DNA from: Halictus rubicundus
Lineage: Eukaryota; Arthropoda; Insecta; Hymenoptera; Halictidae
Assembly (NCBI RefSeq): GCF_050948215.1
Contig: NC_135164.1
Location: forward strand, 4,779,116 to 4,843,115
DNA: 64,000 nucleotides
Direction of reading: 5' to 3'
Position 1 is the first letter of the stretch. Each line of letters opens with the position of its first letter. The notes under the pieces were generated by a model. It ran no database searches and had not been told where the DNA came from. It saw only the letters and a program-made list of their open reading frames with translations. Made by a program: the position numbers and the translations under genes. Below, piece after piece: positions 48,947 through 60,400 of this stretch.

Positions 48947-50127
48947 CAGTGTGACGAATGGCCTTTTTAGCTGGACAAAAGTAACTTTCAAATCAACAAA
49001 AACTAACTGTGCTAATATAATCTAAAATAACCATGTATTAAAACCCTTGAATATTAAAACTTAAAATTCTTTTGTTGTATGTTTACGGAGCGTGTAAACT
49101 TCACCTAAAAAACGAACACCTAACCTATAAATGAATGGGCACATTTCCATACGCGCTAGAAATATGTTAAAATGTACTAAGGAGTGTTTAAATTTCCTAT
49201 ATATGATGGATATAACATCTCAAAACATGTATTTTCACTTTAGTAATTCCAAATTATCGATAACATTCCTCTATTTTTGTAAATTAAGTGTCAAAGACGG
49301 TACTTATTTTTCCACAGAAACGCCTATGTTACTACTCTTCGTTAATGAATTAGTATATGCCCCACGTCGCCCCACAAGATGATTTTTACATATAAATAAA
49401 AAGTAGAGATTCTCTACTTTAGATTGATCTCATTCATTGTATATTGAAGGAATAAACAATGATAAGATCCCCGAGTTTTCCTCTAAACTTTCTTCGTATG
49501 AAAATTCGTTTCTTCAGTCTGAGAGCGATCAGCGTGCAGTGTACATCTCCCTTGCGTTTTTCTTATATCTATCAGTTTCGTTATTTTTATTATTGTTGTT
49601 GTTTTATTGTTATTGTTATAGCAACCGAACGTTTCTATTTAAGACTTCAATTTTGATCTGTGTTACTTCTTTTGTTTTATTTATATTTTCATGTTATTAT
49701 ATTTTTATTGAAATAGTAAACAATAATATGAAACAGAGTTGTTATTTATAAAGTGAAACCTTATACTAAACCAAAGAATAATTCTTTCCCGTTAGAATAT
49801 ATCTGAATCTCCAAAAAGTAACATGTACTATAATTTTTCCAAAATTACATTGTTTTTGTCCCTAATTAAAAATGACGTCTTCTTTGATAATATCTACTAC
49901 TTGTTAAATCATTCTGTCTTACATAGATCCATTACTAACTTTGTTGTATTTTTTATTTAATTATAAATCACTTAAAATATATTGTTTAATTAACAAAAAC
50001 CAACTAAATGTTGTAAAAAATTAATAATTATTCATATTTTATGCAACTGTAAACATATTAATCGATAAATATAGAAAAATAGGCGATTTAGAGTTTTGTC
50101 CAGCTGAAAAGGCCATTCGTCACACTG
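48947..50127. mobile_element. Non-autonomous hAT-like element, 1.18 kb
   Basis: Left end CAGTGTGACGAATGGCCTTT and right end AAAGGCCATTCGTCACACTG are inverse complements over 20 bases; the similarity continues to about 36 bp (AGCTGGACAAAA) with one mismatch. The terminal CAGTG fits the CAGNG start of hAT superfamily ends, but an 8-bp target duplication is not clean (CAGGCGCA / TGAGGCAT). The interior is AT-rich and its open frames (49,131-49,382; 49,437-49,751) are low-complexity and do not look like a transposase. Confidence 0.7.
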
Positions 50128-50143
50128 TGAGGCATGCCGAAAG

Positions 50144-50393
50144 CTAGCCCTTAGCACTCGAATGGCGAGTGTGAAGCACCACTAAAAATTGCTGTATCAT
50201 TATTCAAAATATCTATTACATTATTAAATTCGTTTGCATTTAATAAATTACTAAACATTTCAGTCTTGCACGAGTAAGTGGCACCATTTTCGTATGTATA
50301 ACATGAAAAAAATATATAGAACGGAAATATTCTAAGAAATGTTTCGTTTTGGAGTTAAAATAGCTTCGAGTGCAAAGGGCTAGTAAGTAACAT
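50144..50393. mobile_element. MITE of the TTAACCCTTTGCACTCG family, with CTAG instead of TTAA flanks
   Basis: Ends CTAGCCCTTAGCACTCGAA and TTCGAGTGCAAAGGGCTAG; interior matches the inverse of 6,606-6,854 (for example GAAGCACCACTAAAAATTG). Both outer tetranucleotides are CTAG rather than TTAA. It lies 16 bp from the end of the hAT-like element. Confidence 0.8.
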
Positions 50394-51212
50394 GGAAAAT
50401 GTATTTTCACCGACGTTTACTGCAAAACCTTAAAAATTGCAGGATGCGTTTTTTCACACAGTGCACACCGGTAAAGTAGACAACTATCGGCGCAAGAGAG
50501 ACTGTCGACTCTGGCTCGACTTAGGGAAAGGGTTAACAAGGGGACACGTGTCGTCGAAAAGGGAGCAGCGGCGAATGTCCGGCGGGGTGTAGCGGACTTT
50601 TTTCCGGTTCTCATTAGCACGCGATTCTCGGGAACTGGCCTAAAGTCGGATGAGAAAGATCCCTTGGTACAGAAGGCCTCGCGATTCGTCGAATATCGCA
50701 GGCATGCGCCCGCCATTGGGAAGAGGGAGACAGCTCGAGAAGGGGAGGGAGAAAGAGGGAAAAAGAGGGAGCGAGAGGAGAGGGTTGCTCGTAAGTGAGC
50801 AGCACGTGCGTAGCAGTCATCCTGGCGCACTCGCCAGGACCGTACCTTCCTTTTCAAACGATCTTTCTCTCATCGCGATCGAGATTTCACCGGAACCAGT
50901 GCTGTCCGGAGTCTCCCGCGCCCCCGAGCCGTCCGAATGATCTAACGAGTTCTCGCTGTGACAGTCAACAAGAAAATGTATTCGTTCCGCGAGGATCAAC
51001 AGTGTTCACTCGCCGGAGATCTTGAAGGCATTCGCCGCCAGCGAGGAGGGTTCACGCGCAACCAGATAATCCTTTTATCCGCCTTATCGAGGATTCGATT
51101 GGAGGAGTCTTCCTCGATTTCGCTGGCCGAGCCGTTTGATTCCTCGACGAGGGTAAGGTCCAAGGTTCCCGAAGCCCGTCCGGTCGGTAGATTCTAATAC
51201 GAAGATCGAGAG
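50394..51212 (+). other. Probable 5' untranslated/promoter region of the first transporter exon
   Basis: CpG content rises from about 50,500. An in-frame TAA at 51,195-51,197 lies 18 bases before the ATG, so coding cannot extend upstream on the same exon. No TATA box or start site could be assigned. Confidence 0.45.
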
Positions 51213-52365
51213 ATGACAGTGCGCGAGGAAGATCGGAAGAGCATGAGACACAGCAGCTCCTGGCCGGACTGGACACCGCAGACGGTGAAAGTGCGCGTCG
51301 ATCCGTTGTCGCGCGCTTTTACGATCATCCCGACGATCCGCGAGAGCTTCCATCCTCTCCTGACTGTGGCGAGGCCCGGTTGGATCGACGAGATCGTGCT
51401 CCTCGATCATGGCCGCTCGTCCACCGACACGAAACACCGGTTCGTCGACGAGGCCAAAATCGTCGAACGAAGGGCACGCGAGAAACTAGAGGAGACTTTC
51501 GAGCTACGCGCTTTCGTATCCGGCGTTACCAATAGTACTTCGGGAAGAAGCAAGACCACGTTGCCGCGTAGTCTTTCGTGCGACGAATCGACCACTATAA
51601 AAGCAAATCAAACCGCCCCGGAGAGAATGAAACCGAGCCGCTCGATGATCGATGAAGATTGTTCCACAAGGCGGGAAAAGCTTCGGAAGCCTTTGTCGAA
51701 AGGAAGCACGCTCGAGGACTCGAAGGAGGACGTGAAGAGCGACGCGGATTGCCCGGCAGCTAAGACCATTGTTCAGATCGAGCCGGTCAAGGATCAAGGG
51801 TCGCTGGAGGAGAATCCAGCCAGCTCGGGCCGGGTTACGGCTCCCGGGAGGAGCCCCGTTAACCAAATCCCAGAGAACGCGGCTTCGTCGCATGCTGCGA
51901 CCAGAAGGTCGCAACACGTTTGTCCCAAGTGCACTTCCGAGGGTTTGCTCGACCCTTTCCGTTCGCCGGCGTCGAGCGACAAAAGTAATCCGATCGGAGG
52001 GGGCCGGTGCCGGGTCGCCGGTTCCGGTAAAGCGGAAACGCTGCGTAAATATTCCGCGGTGGAGGCTAAAATGAGAACCAGCTGGCAGAGAATAGGCGCG
52101 ACCGGTCTAATTGGAGCCACCAGGAATAGGAACAAGCAGCGCGGCCAGAGGAGGAACGGCGAGCCGCTCTGTCGATCGACAAACGATGTCCGGAAAGAGG
52201 CAACCCTGAGGAGGCACTACTACCCCGAGGGTGGCTGGGGATACGTGATCGTGACTTGCTCGACCCTGGTTCATCTGCTCGGGATCGGCCTGCAACTCGC
52301 GGCGCCCGGTAGCTGGCACATAACCGCCGAACTCAAATTCCATCAGCCTCCTCTTCACAGCGCAG
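51213..52365 (+). CDS. MCT/SLC16-like transporter, N-terminal coding exon A (partial gene)
   Basis: ATG at 51,213 with an in-frame stop just upstream; 384 codons plus one base, then donor GCGCAG|GTAAGC. Residues 1 to about 330 form a long polar, Ser/Arg/Lys-rich, probably disordered cytosolic extension, far longer than in typical monocarboxylate transporters, where the family motif occurs near the N-terminus. Residues 337-343 (YPEGGWG) are the conserved (D/E)GGWG motif preceding helix 1, and about 344-366 (YVIVTCSTLVHLLGIGLQL) the first membrane helix. The family carries lactate, pyruvate or other solutes with protons across the plasma membrane; substrate cannot be deduced. Other membrane helices must lie in downstream exons, none of which is visible here. 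Confidence 0.8.
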
Positions 52366-53760
52366 GTAAGCCGCTCCCCTAACAACTCTCCCTCCAACCC
52401 CTTCGTCCCACCTTCGTGCGGCGCGCCCCGCCTAATTGGCCGTTGCTTAATTGACCCGGCTATCGTTTATCTTAATCGGAAGCGGCCGTCGAATCGGGTT
52501 TATTCGACGACCCTGACTCTCTTTCTCTCTTTCTCTCTCTCTCTCTCCGCGAATTTCGAAGCCGGCCCAATCGGCTGATTGCGCGCTAAGTGAAAATCTT
52601 GTTCGCGAATACGATCGAGCATCGTTCATAAATCAAACCGTTTTTCGCGGTTTATTTCGCTCCTGACGAGCCTCTCGCGCGCTCGTTATCGCCCGGACTC
52701 TGTAAACATTCGGCGAGAGTCGTGACGACCGGTCTTAATGATACCGACGCGAACGATGCGCGGCTCCGGTTGATGGTTTTGTAATTACAATTGGGAAGCC
52801 GCGATGACGTTTATACGCCGGTTCTGATTCTCCCTCGGTTTCTACTCCGGAATGCTGAAAAATTGATCGCCGGGAATTGATATTTCGGTGGTTTCGTGTT
52901 AGCTGTTCGCGACCGACGGTTCCATAAATATTGAAGCAATTATGCGCCTGGGAGGCGAGCTTACGACCAGAAATGAAATATATCGGTTTGTCGGACAATT
53001 ATTTCGAAAATTTTGTGTCGGGTCGTCCCGTATGTAATGCGACCTTTTTTTCGTATTTTTGGAAGGTAAAATGCAGTTGTAATCGTGGAATCGTTTTACT
53101 ATTTTCTATTTACTATATTTTTCTTTATTTTCTATCATTTATAAGATTTAGAAAACTGGTGACTAGACACTGCAGATTATTATGAAATTTAAAATAGAAA
53201 TTTGTCTGTATTAATTGTAAGACAAGTGGTGCATAGACATTTACTTACTTTCTTAATAATTTTATTCAGATCAAAACAGTATTATTAAATTTTTACGTTT
53301 TTACGTTTCGCTTTTCAAAATGTGCAAGGAAATTCGCTTTATTTAGGCGATCACCTAATATTTCTTCTCGCTGTTACTTCCAACGCGTAAATTGTGTTGT
53401 CGATAAGGCTTTTACGAGCGGCACAACACTAAATATCGATGTGGCAGGAATACAATAGCTGGCACTGGGTACTATTTGATGAGAATTTGATTTATTTGTG
53501 CTACGAATTGTGAATCATTTTACATATTGATATTTAAATTTAAAAAACGCCAAAATACACTGTGACATGAAATATAAATCACTTTTGTATGTATACGCAT
53601 ACTCGGCTAAAAAACTCTTTCATACATTCATAAACGACACCAAACAATGTTGTATAACGAATTGCGAATCATTTTACATAATGACGTATAAATATTCAGC
53701 TTCGAAAACACGCTTGTTTCTGGTTTCTTTTAATTGCTATTTAATGACTCAACTACTGGC
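52366..53760. other. Intron or spacer after exon A; no membrane exon seen
   Basis: Contains a (CT)n tract at 52,515-52,547. No open frame resembles a second MCT membrane segment. Confidence 0.55.
52515..52547. repeat. (CT)n microsatellite, imperfect
   Basis: CT units interrupted by TTT. Confidence 0.9.
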
Positions 53761-53776
53761 GCTTTCTGCACCAGAA

Positions 53777-53883
53777 TGCAGTCAAGTATGTGGCTGCAGA
53801 TGGTCAATATTTCCAGCAGCAATTATCTTATCTCTCCGCTCTTCCAGATCTGAGAATATTGAGCACCGTTCCGGGGACTCAAG
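53777..53883 (+). other. Exon-like island or transposase remnant, unrecognised
   Basis: In one frame the sequence reads QNAVKYVAADGQYFQQQL followed by SYLSALPDLRILSTVPGTQ, flanked by GCACCAG (acceptor-like) and CAAG|GTAATC (donor-like). Codon usage looks more like protein than the surrounding AT-rich DNA. AADGQYF vaguely recalls the C-terminus of mariner-type transposases, so a decayed element is as likely as a real exon. Confidence 0.3.
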
Positions 53884-55633
53884 GTAATCCCCCAATCTTT
53901 AAAGACGAAATATTTATATATGGGGTGGCCAATTTGAATCCAATAATAAACCTGTATGAAATCGTAGTTCCTTAACTCATCCAGTTTCAGAGTTACGTAA
54001 TTTTTGTCTTTTTACTGTTGTTTATATTCTAAACGTTTTACTGTTGTCTAAGTTACATACACCAAAGCATAAATAATTTTTAAAATCGTCAAGATACCGC
54101 AATGACACCTTAAATTCAGTTCAATTAATTTAATACTTTTTAGAATCCAAGCACGTTTGATTGATAATGTTAAAAATGGTACTGCTATTAAAAATGGTGG
54201 TTCTTTCTGTACATGAAGGGTTACAATCATGTATTCTTTAATATAATAATATAAAATAAACAAAATCATAATTGAACGAATTCATCCATACCATTCGATG
54301 CATTCATTTGTTAGAGAATATTAAAAATAATAAAATGCTGTTTGAAACTAAGATCGAAAACTCTGCTTACTTTGAACGACAAAAATCTAGATCAGAGGTC
54401 AAATCTGATCGAATCTAGAACATCAAAAGTAATATGTAAACTAAAAAATCTGAAACTGATAATTTCACCGTCGGTGGCACAGCGGGTGCTCAAATCATTA
54501 GGACATTTATCAATTTGTACAGCTAACAATTTGATCGCGCGCGGCAAGTTTGTTGTAAAAAGAGCCACCCTGTGTGCAGACGTACGCCCACATCGGCAGT
54601 TTCTCGAAAGCATGCCAGGCAAATGAAGCGCGTGGCTTAACAGGGGAAAACACGAATATCGTAGATGGCGAAATTATGGTGGGCCCGCGAGGAAAGGTGC
54701 CCCACGGTGTTCCTCGAAGACGTAATCGTTACTCAATGGCCGTGCTGCCGTAAAAATGCCGGAGCAGCGGCGGGGCGGCTCGATCGCAGTGAACGACTCG
54801 CGTTTATTTAATTTGCGTACACGTAAGCGCGTGGCGACACCGGGCCGGCGACAACGCGCGTGCAAAGAAAAATCGGAACATTGTATCGGCAGTCTGGACG
54901 CGTCGCGGTACCCTCACGTACACGCGGGTTTCAGGCGTGCGGGGCATCGTGATGCACTCGCGAAGGACCTTTTTTCCCCGAGGGACGAGCATTAATTTGT
55001 GTCCTCCCAACAGTTAACACGCGGCTTTTGCTCCGGACGCTCGACGACCCACTCTCGGATAATGCGTCGGGACTTATACCCGCCACGGATTACTGCCCAA
55101 TTTGATTTACGGTGTCCATTGAGTTACCAGTGGGCAGATCGATGACTTCTCCGGTGCTGCATCGGTGCAGTCCTGTAACGTTGCACTTGGTGTCTCGCCG
55201 CGCGGACGTTGTCTCTTTGTGAAGCTGTCTTGAGACGCTACGAGGAGAAAGCTTTCTGCGACTGCTGCTGGTTAGTTTATCGAAGTAAAAACCAGTTTGC
55301 TAATTTTATACATTTCAATGAAGTGCTTTGGTGATTTGAAGACACTCGTCGAGAATATTGCTGAATAAGTTCCTTCAAAGAAAAAAGAAATTAATTAAAC
55401 GCCCAATTAAAACCGTCGTGAATGTTAATAGTATCAAACCGTCGTTCGACCGTATGCTAATGCCTCGACGCGTATTGGTTCGACGACGCCCTCGCGAAGA
55501 AGCAAAGAATCACTGGCGGGCAGATGGTCGTTGATGTTCTATCTCCCGCGAGCATCTTATATAAGACCGCTTTGAAGCTTGGTAAAAATAGTTTTCTTAA
55601 AAATCATCGTCGCCCGCGGTGGTTCCTTTTCAG
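53884..55633. other. No gene seen; ends with a splice acceptor before exon B
   Basis: AT-rich to 54,500, GC-richer afterwards. Ends GGTTCCTTTTCAG|CGG at 55,633, which suggests that exon B is preceded by an untranslated exon upstream. Confidence 0.5.
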
Positions 55634-56996
55634 CGGTGCGATACCTCCGCGGCTATTCGCATGCGATCACCATCTAATCATAATTACGATCGTCAAAAAT
55701 CCGCCGTTGAAATGGACGCCGGAGCTGGTTCGCCGAGTCCCCCGAACGGAGATGCGTATCGCAAGCGTCGCGACTCCTACAGCGCCGCGATGATTAACGA
55801 ACCATCGGAAAATGGCGGTGCCGCGGAGACGACGATGAAATCGCAACAGCTGATCGTACAGAGGAAACAACCACGTCTGCCGGACAATTCGAGTTTGGAG
55901 TCGGTGAGCTGGTCGACGGGCAGCTCTACGCTGAAGAGGGACTTGGCGAGGACCTCATCGACGGACACGAGTAGATCCTGGAACGAAAGCATCGGTATCC
56001 CGGAGATGTTCGTCTCTCAGCCGGAGCTGTTGACCAGGCTGGCGAAGTGTCGTTGCTTTTTAATGGCGAAGCTGTCGATCTCGTCCGAGTGCCAGTGCCA
56101 GTGCCAGTGTCGTTGCAGCCAGTGCCAGTACCATCGTCGGAAGATTTCAACGTGCTCGAGCAGGGATCACGCCACGTTCCTCGGCGGCTTCAAGAGGAAG
56201 GACTCCGGCTACTCGGTGTCCACCTGCCAGAGCATCCTGCCGGCGTCTTCCGGCAGGAACTCGGTAGCGAGTTTGTTCCACGAGATCAAGGAGGACGCCC
56301 ATGAGTCGATCGTCGGGGTGATCCAACGTCGGCACTCGGATCAAACGCAGTCCCCGCGCGGCTCTAAGATCGGCCGTGCAGATAACCGGAGATTCTCCGA
56401 ACAAACGCTGGTCGTCGGAGAGGCGAGGGTCGGAGAGCGCGCTAGAAGAAGCAGCGCCGTCGCCTATGCAAGTGCGACGAAACCAATCATCGCAAGAACC
56501 AGTCCGCGCTTCTTCCCGGAGAAGGTCACCGGCTCGAGAGCCAGCCAGTCGTCCTGGACGCCTTTGCATAATGAAAGTCACGAGACCGACCCGGCGAAAG
56601 AAGCACCGATGGACAGACGATTCGCCGCGCAGCACAGAAAAGAGAGACGGGACGCGGACGGCCTGAACGAGAGACGAAGAAGCAGCGCCACCGTCACGCC
56701 GAAGATGATGAGGAGACGGTTTTCCGAACAGCTGATCCTCGAAGGAGGACTCGGCAGCGTGCACGACTACGAGGACCTGCTGCGGGAACCGGAGGAGGGC
56801 GAGGAATCGCTCACCGTGATCAACGCTCGGAAGAGGATCACGTTAAAGAGGCATTACTACCCCGAAGGCGGATGGGGACACGTGGTCGTTACGGTGGCGG
56901 TCCTCGTGCAGGTAATCTGCCACGGTCTACAGCTAGGTCACGGTGTACTGCTGACACATTCGACGGAAAAGTTTCACAAGGATGTTCAACACGCAG
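55634..56996 (+). CDS. MCT/SLC16-like transporter, N-terminal coding exon B (partial gene)
   Basis: First ATG in the open frame is at 55,661, 27 bases after a good acceptor (CCTTTTCAG). From there 445 codons plus one base reach donor ACGCAG|GTAGGT. Residues 1 to about 390 are a polar cytosolic extension with six RRxS sites (near 36, 223, 243, 262, 339 and 352), RRFSEQ twice, and a Cys-Gln run (CQCQCQCRCSQCQ, 144-156). Residues 394-405 (TLKRHYYPEGGW) repeat the motif of exon A, and about 406-428 form the first membrane helix (HVVVTVAVLVQVICHGLQL). Same phase-1 donor as exon A, so either exon could splice to the same downstream exons. The transporter body lies beyond the window. Confidence 0.8.
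56089..56129 (+). repeat. TGCCAG repeat inside exon B
   Basis: Consecutive TGCCAG units, then diverged TGTCGTTGCAGCCAGTGCCAG, encode alternating Cys-Gln. The repeat is in frame and produces a Cys-rich patch. Confidence 0.85.
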
Positions 56997-57191
56997 GTAG
57001 GTAATTTTACCGCCCCCTGGGCCCAGCGGGCCTAACCCGGCTACGGTCTTCAATCTGATTGGACCTGGAAGGTCCTCGCGACGAGAATGCCACGTATAAA
57101 GGCTCCATTTTGAAATTTATCATTTCGGGACTTAGCCCCAATGACCTTGACATATGTTATCAAGGTCAATGTTCGGGATAACTTTTCCCTA

Positions 57192-57413
57192 TACAGTCAT
57201 TTCTCGATATATGTCGCAAATACTTGGCTGATAAGAGTCGCAGTACTATCCCCACTACTATGGGATATAACCCCTGGGGGGCCTTGAAGATCGAGAGGCT
57301 TCGGATGCCGAGGAGTGAAAACATAATACGAATGAAAGAATAATAGTATCTTCTGGACGATATATGTCGCTGGCAAGACCCGTGTTGTTGACATACATCG
57401 AGAAAACACTGTA
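57192..57413. mobile_element. MITE with TACAGT ends (TA-class)
   Basis: Left end TACAGTCATTTCTCGATATA and right end TACATCGAGAAAACACTGTA are inverted repeats (about 24 bp, few mismatches) beginning TA-CAGT, as in Tc1/mariner-class elements. About 222 bp, non-coding. An inverted partial copy of its right side is at 28,550-28,640, and a shorter one at about 10,126-10,180. Confidence 0.75.
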
Positions 57414-60400
57414 CCTGTACACCTGCCAGACTACTTTAGTTTTCGAGATGTGCACGAAAATATATTGGACACTGTGTCTATATGTTGTTTTGAAGACTGA
57501 GTAAAGAATGTGGTGGAGAACATGGAACGTTCACAGGCAGCTACTGCAAAGTGTATTTTCAAAATTTTATTCGTATGTTTGGCGAGTTAAAAATGTTACA
57601 TTAAAATAATACCACGACGGGAAGAAAATGTCCCGAGGGACGTAGCCGGGTTGAACGTTTTCGTAAACATGTGTTGGTAGAGGGAACGTTGAACGAAATT
57701 TATGGGACGTGAAGAAAGACGGTGAAAAACTAGTCGTTTGTGGTGCAACGTGGAAATGAAACGTTCCTGTAGAACACTGAACAGTACCTGCTAAAAAATA
57801 AAAATATTTACGAATAGACTGTAGGTCTTCGTACTGGTATTAATTCATATGAATTAATTTATTTCAATTGGAGCCGAGAAATAATTCTTGTTCCGCACTC
57901 TGAATTCTGTTTTCATTAAGAATGGCATTGAAACTTCTAAATCATTTATGCTGAGTCGTAGAAGATCAAAAACGGTGCAAATACATAAAACCTATGTTTG
58001 GTTCTACGCGTTTAATTTAATGGGCGAATTATAGAAGAGTAGTACAAATATAAAAAGGTAATTACACTTAAGTTTGATTTTAATTTTCCTCCGATACTGA
58101 ACCATTTTCGTAATAATCTAATAAAAAATCCACTCTAGTGGATCAACGTTCCATTAAACAGCATACTATTATATAGGATTAATCTCGAGTTTCCTACAAC
58201 TATAAAGCGTCGAGAAAATTACAGCAATCAACTATTATTAGCATGAAATTATAAAAAGTTAAAACTTTTATTCTTCGTAACTGTTTGCTGCTACACAAAG
58301 TGACCTAATTTTTATAATACACTCGGGAAGGTATACTACGCGAGAAAATAAGTCAAAAGTATACAAATGTCTTTTATATATGGAGCCCCTGTTTCGAAAG
58401 AAACGAGTTTCAAATGTATAGTAAGACATTGCAACGTGTTATTGAGTAGGTAGCGGCTGGCGCGTCTGGTCATGGCTTACCGTTTCTACTTTGGCCGCGT
58501 ACTAATGTATTCGTGGCGAATGAAATTTTCGGTTTTCTCGTAAACCGTTCCTCGTATATTTCGGATTAATATCTGAGGAAGATAAAAATGAAACGTGACG
58601 TATAAACCAGTGGGATCGCTATCCTCGTTTAGGTTTGCGCTAATAATCCTTTGCAACTTTTTCTTTGCTTACAATACTTTTTATTCTTCAACTTATTGAC
58701 CGGTTTACACGATTTCTATACAGTAATTATAATTTATATTTATAATTTAATACTTACGTTACATCTTCAATTTTTTAGAAACATTGCAATTCTAAAGTAT
58801 CAACTATTTTCATTTGTCAATAAGTGCTCAATAGATTTTCTTAACACTTTTAAACATAAAAATTTGCGGGAGTCAACGTAGCGCTCGTTAAAATACTTCG
58901 TGTTCAGAATTGATCTCAAACTACTTCTCGTTAATTATAAATTAGCTTAGCCAAGAATTTCCGAATGGAATGAATGTCCAGCATCAGCAATGAAGATGTA
59001 GGAAACATTTGAAACGTTAATGTATTCCTGGGAACGGGTAATTGAAAGGATTAAGAAATCGTAAAAAGATGTGACGCGTACAAGACGGTCATAAACATTT
59101 TCAGTAGAATCGTTCGGATGACCGAGGCGTTGGCACATGCCGGGAATCAAGATTAGTACCGACGCATCTGCTGGATAGGTCTATCGGATTATGTGTCTTT
59201 TTTTTCAGCCCAGAGTTGTGAACAGTGGACTCTAATAAGCTTACACTGAGCTGGTTCTTGCGGTTTCCGAAGCACGCATGATATTCCCCGTTGTAGTTGG
59301 TAATTTCTTCGTTAATCGCGACGATTCTTGGATCACGGGCGGGGTTGATATCACCGGCGGTGTACCGAGCATCGTTACAAATGGGCCTAGGTGTTCTGCG
59401 GTGAATCTTCGCGCGATCTTGTTATTTGAAAAGCTGGTAAATTGTCAAGTTTACTGCTCCCCGTCGAATCTATACTGGTTTCATTAATTCTGAAAAACTC
59501 CACCATCGGTTTCCTCAAACCAGGAAGAGCTTATACTATTTGCACAAACTCGACCGCGAAGGTTGAATCATCGGGAACAGGTTTTCATATTTAGAGGTGG
59601 AGAACACTGTTCTTATTTGCCCCACGTAATATCTTCATAATCACCGTGCTCGTCGCTATTCTTTTTTGTTCGAGCAATTTTCTACGGATTTATCAAACCA
59701 GTATTAATAGTATGTGCACACCTTTTTGCGCTCCTGTTCCGCTCGCAGAAAATTGCACGACTCCGGCGAAACGACCAATGAATTTTAGAAAATTAGAAAT
59801 AATTTTTAGAATAGGAATGTGGAACTACTCCTCTTCTTGCTTCTTACATTTGAAGGAGAACCCCATCGCAGAAGTTGAAACGAGAGAAAAATGTCAGTGA
59901 TGTATGCACCTGACAAAATGTCTTCATATCTGCGACCTAATTTATCATAGTTCTCGTTTATCCCGTCCTGTTTTATATCGTGGTACACTACATCCATTTC
60001 CAGTAATTGCATTAGGTTAAGAGGGATTTTTTAATTTAGCCTAATTCCTGAACGACGTTCTCCGTCAATCAATTTAATAGCAAGCACAAAACTTTCTTCT
60101 GTTTCAAAGATGTCATTTTCGTGGGACCTGTAAACCTATGAATCAGTTCAAAAATATGTAAAATAAAATTGTTGCGCGAAGACGTTTAAATTTGAATCAT
60201 GAAAATGGTCCACCATCGAAGGGTCGACCCTTGGTGCATTTGTCGAGTCAGCGGCGAGCGTGTTGAGTTCACCGTTGGCCGGATTGATTGCAGTTCCTCC
60301 GCGAAATTCTCGAAAGGGTTGCATACAGAGCGAAACGATCGAGATCGAGAGAGGATCGATCGACGCGTGTATATCCGGCACGGTGGGAACAGGGCCGAGC

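Noticed and set aside
56147..56764. 205-codon minus-strand frame opposite transporter exon B
   Set aside because: Antisense shadow of the real exon, whose plus-strand frame carries the MCT motif and a proper donor.
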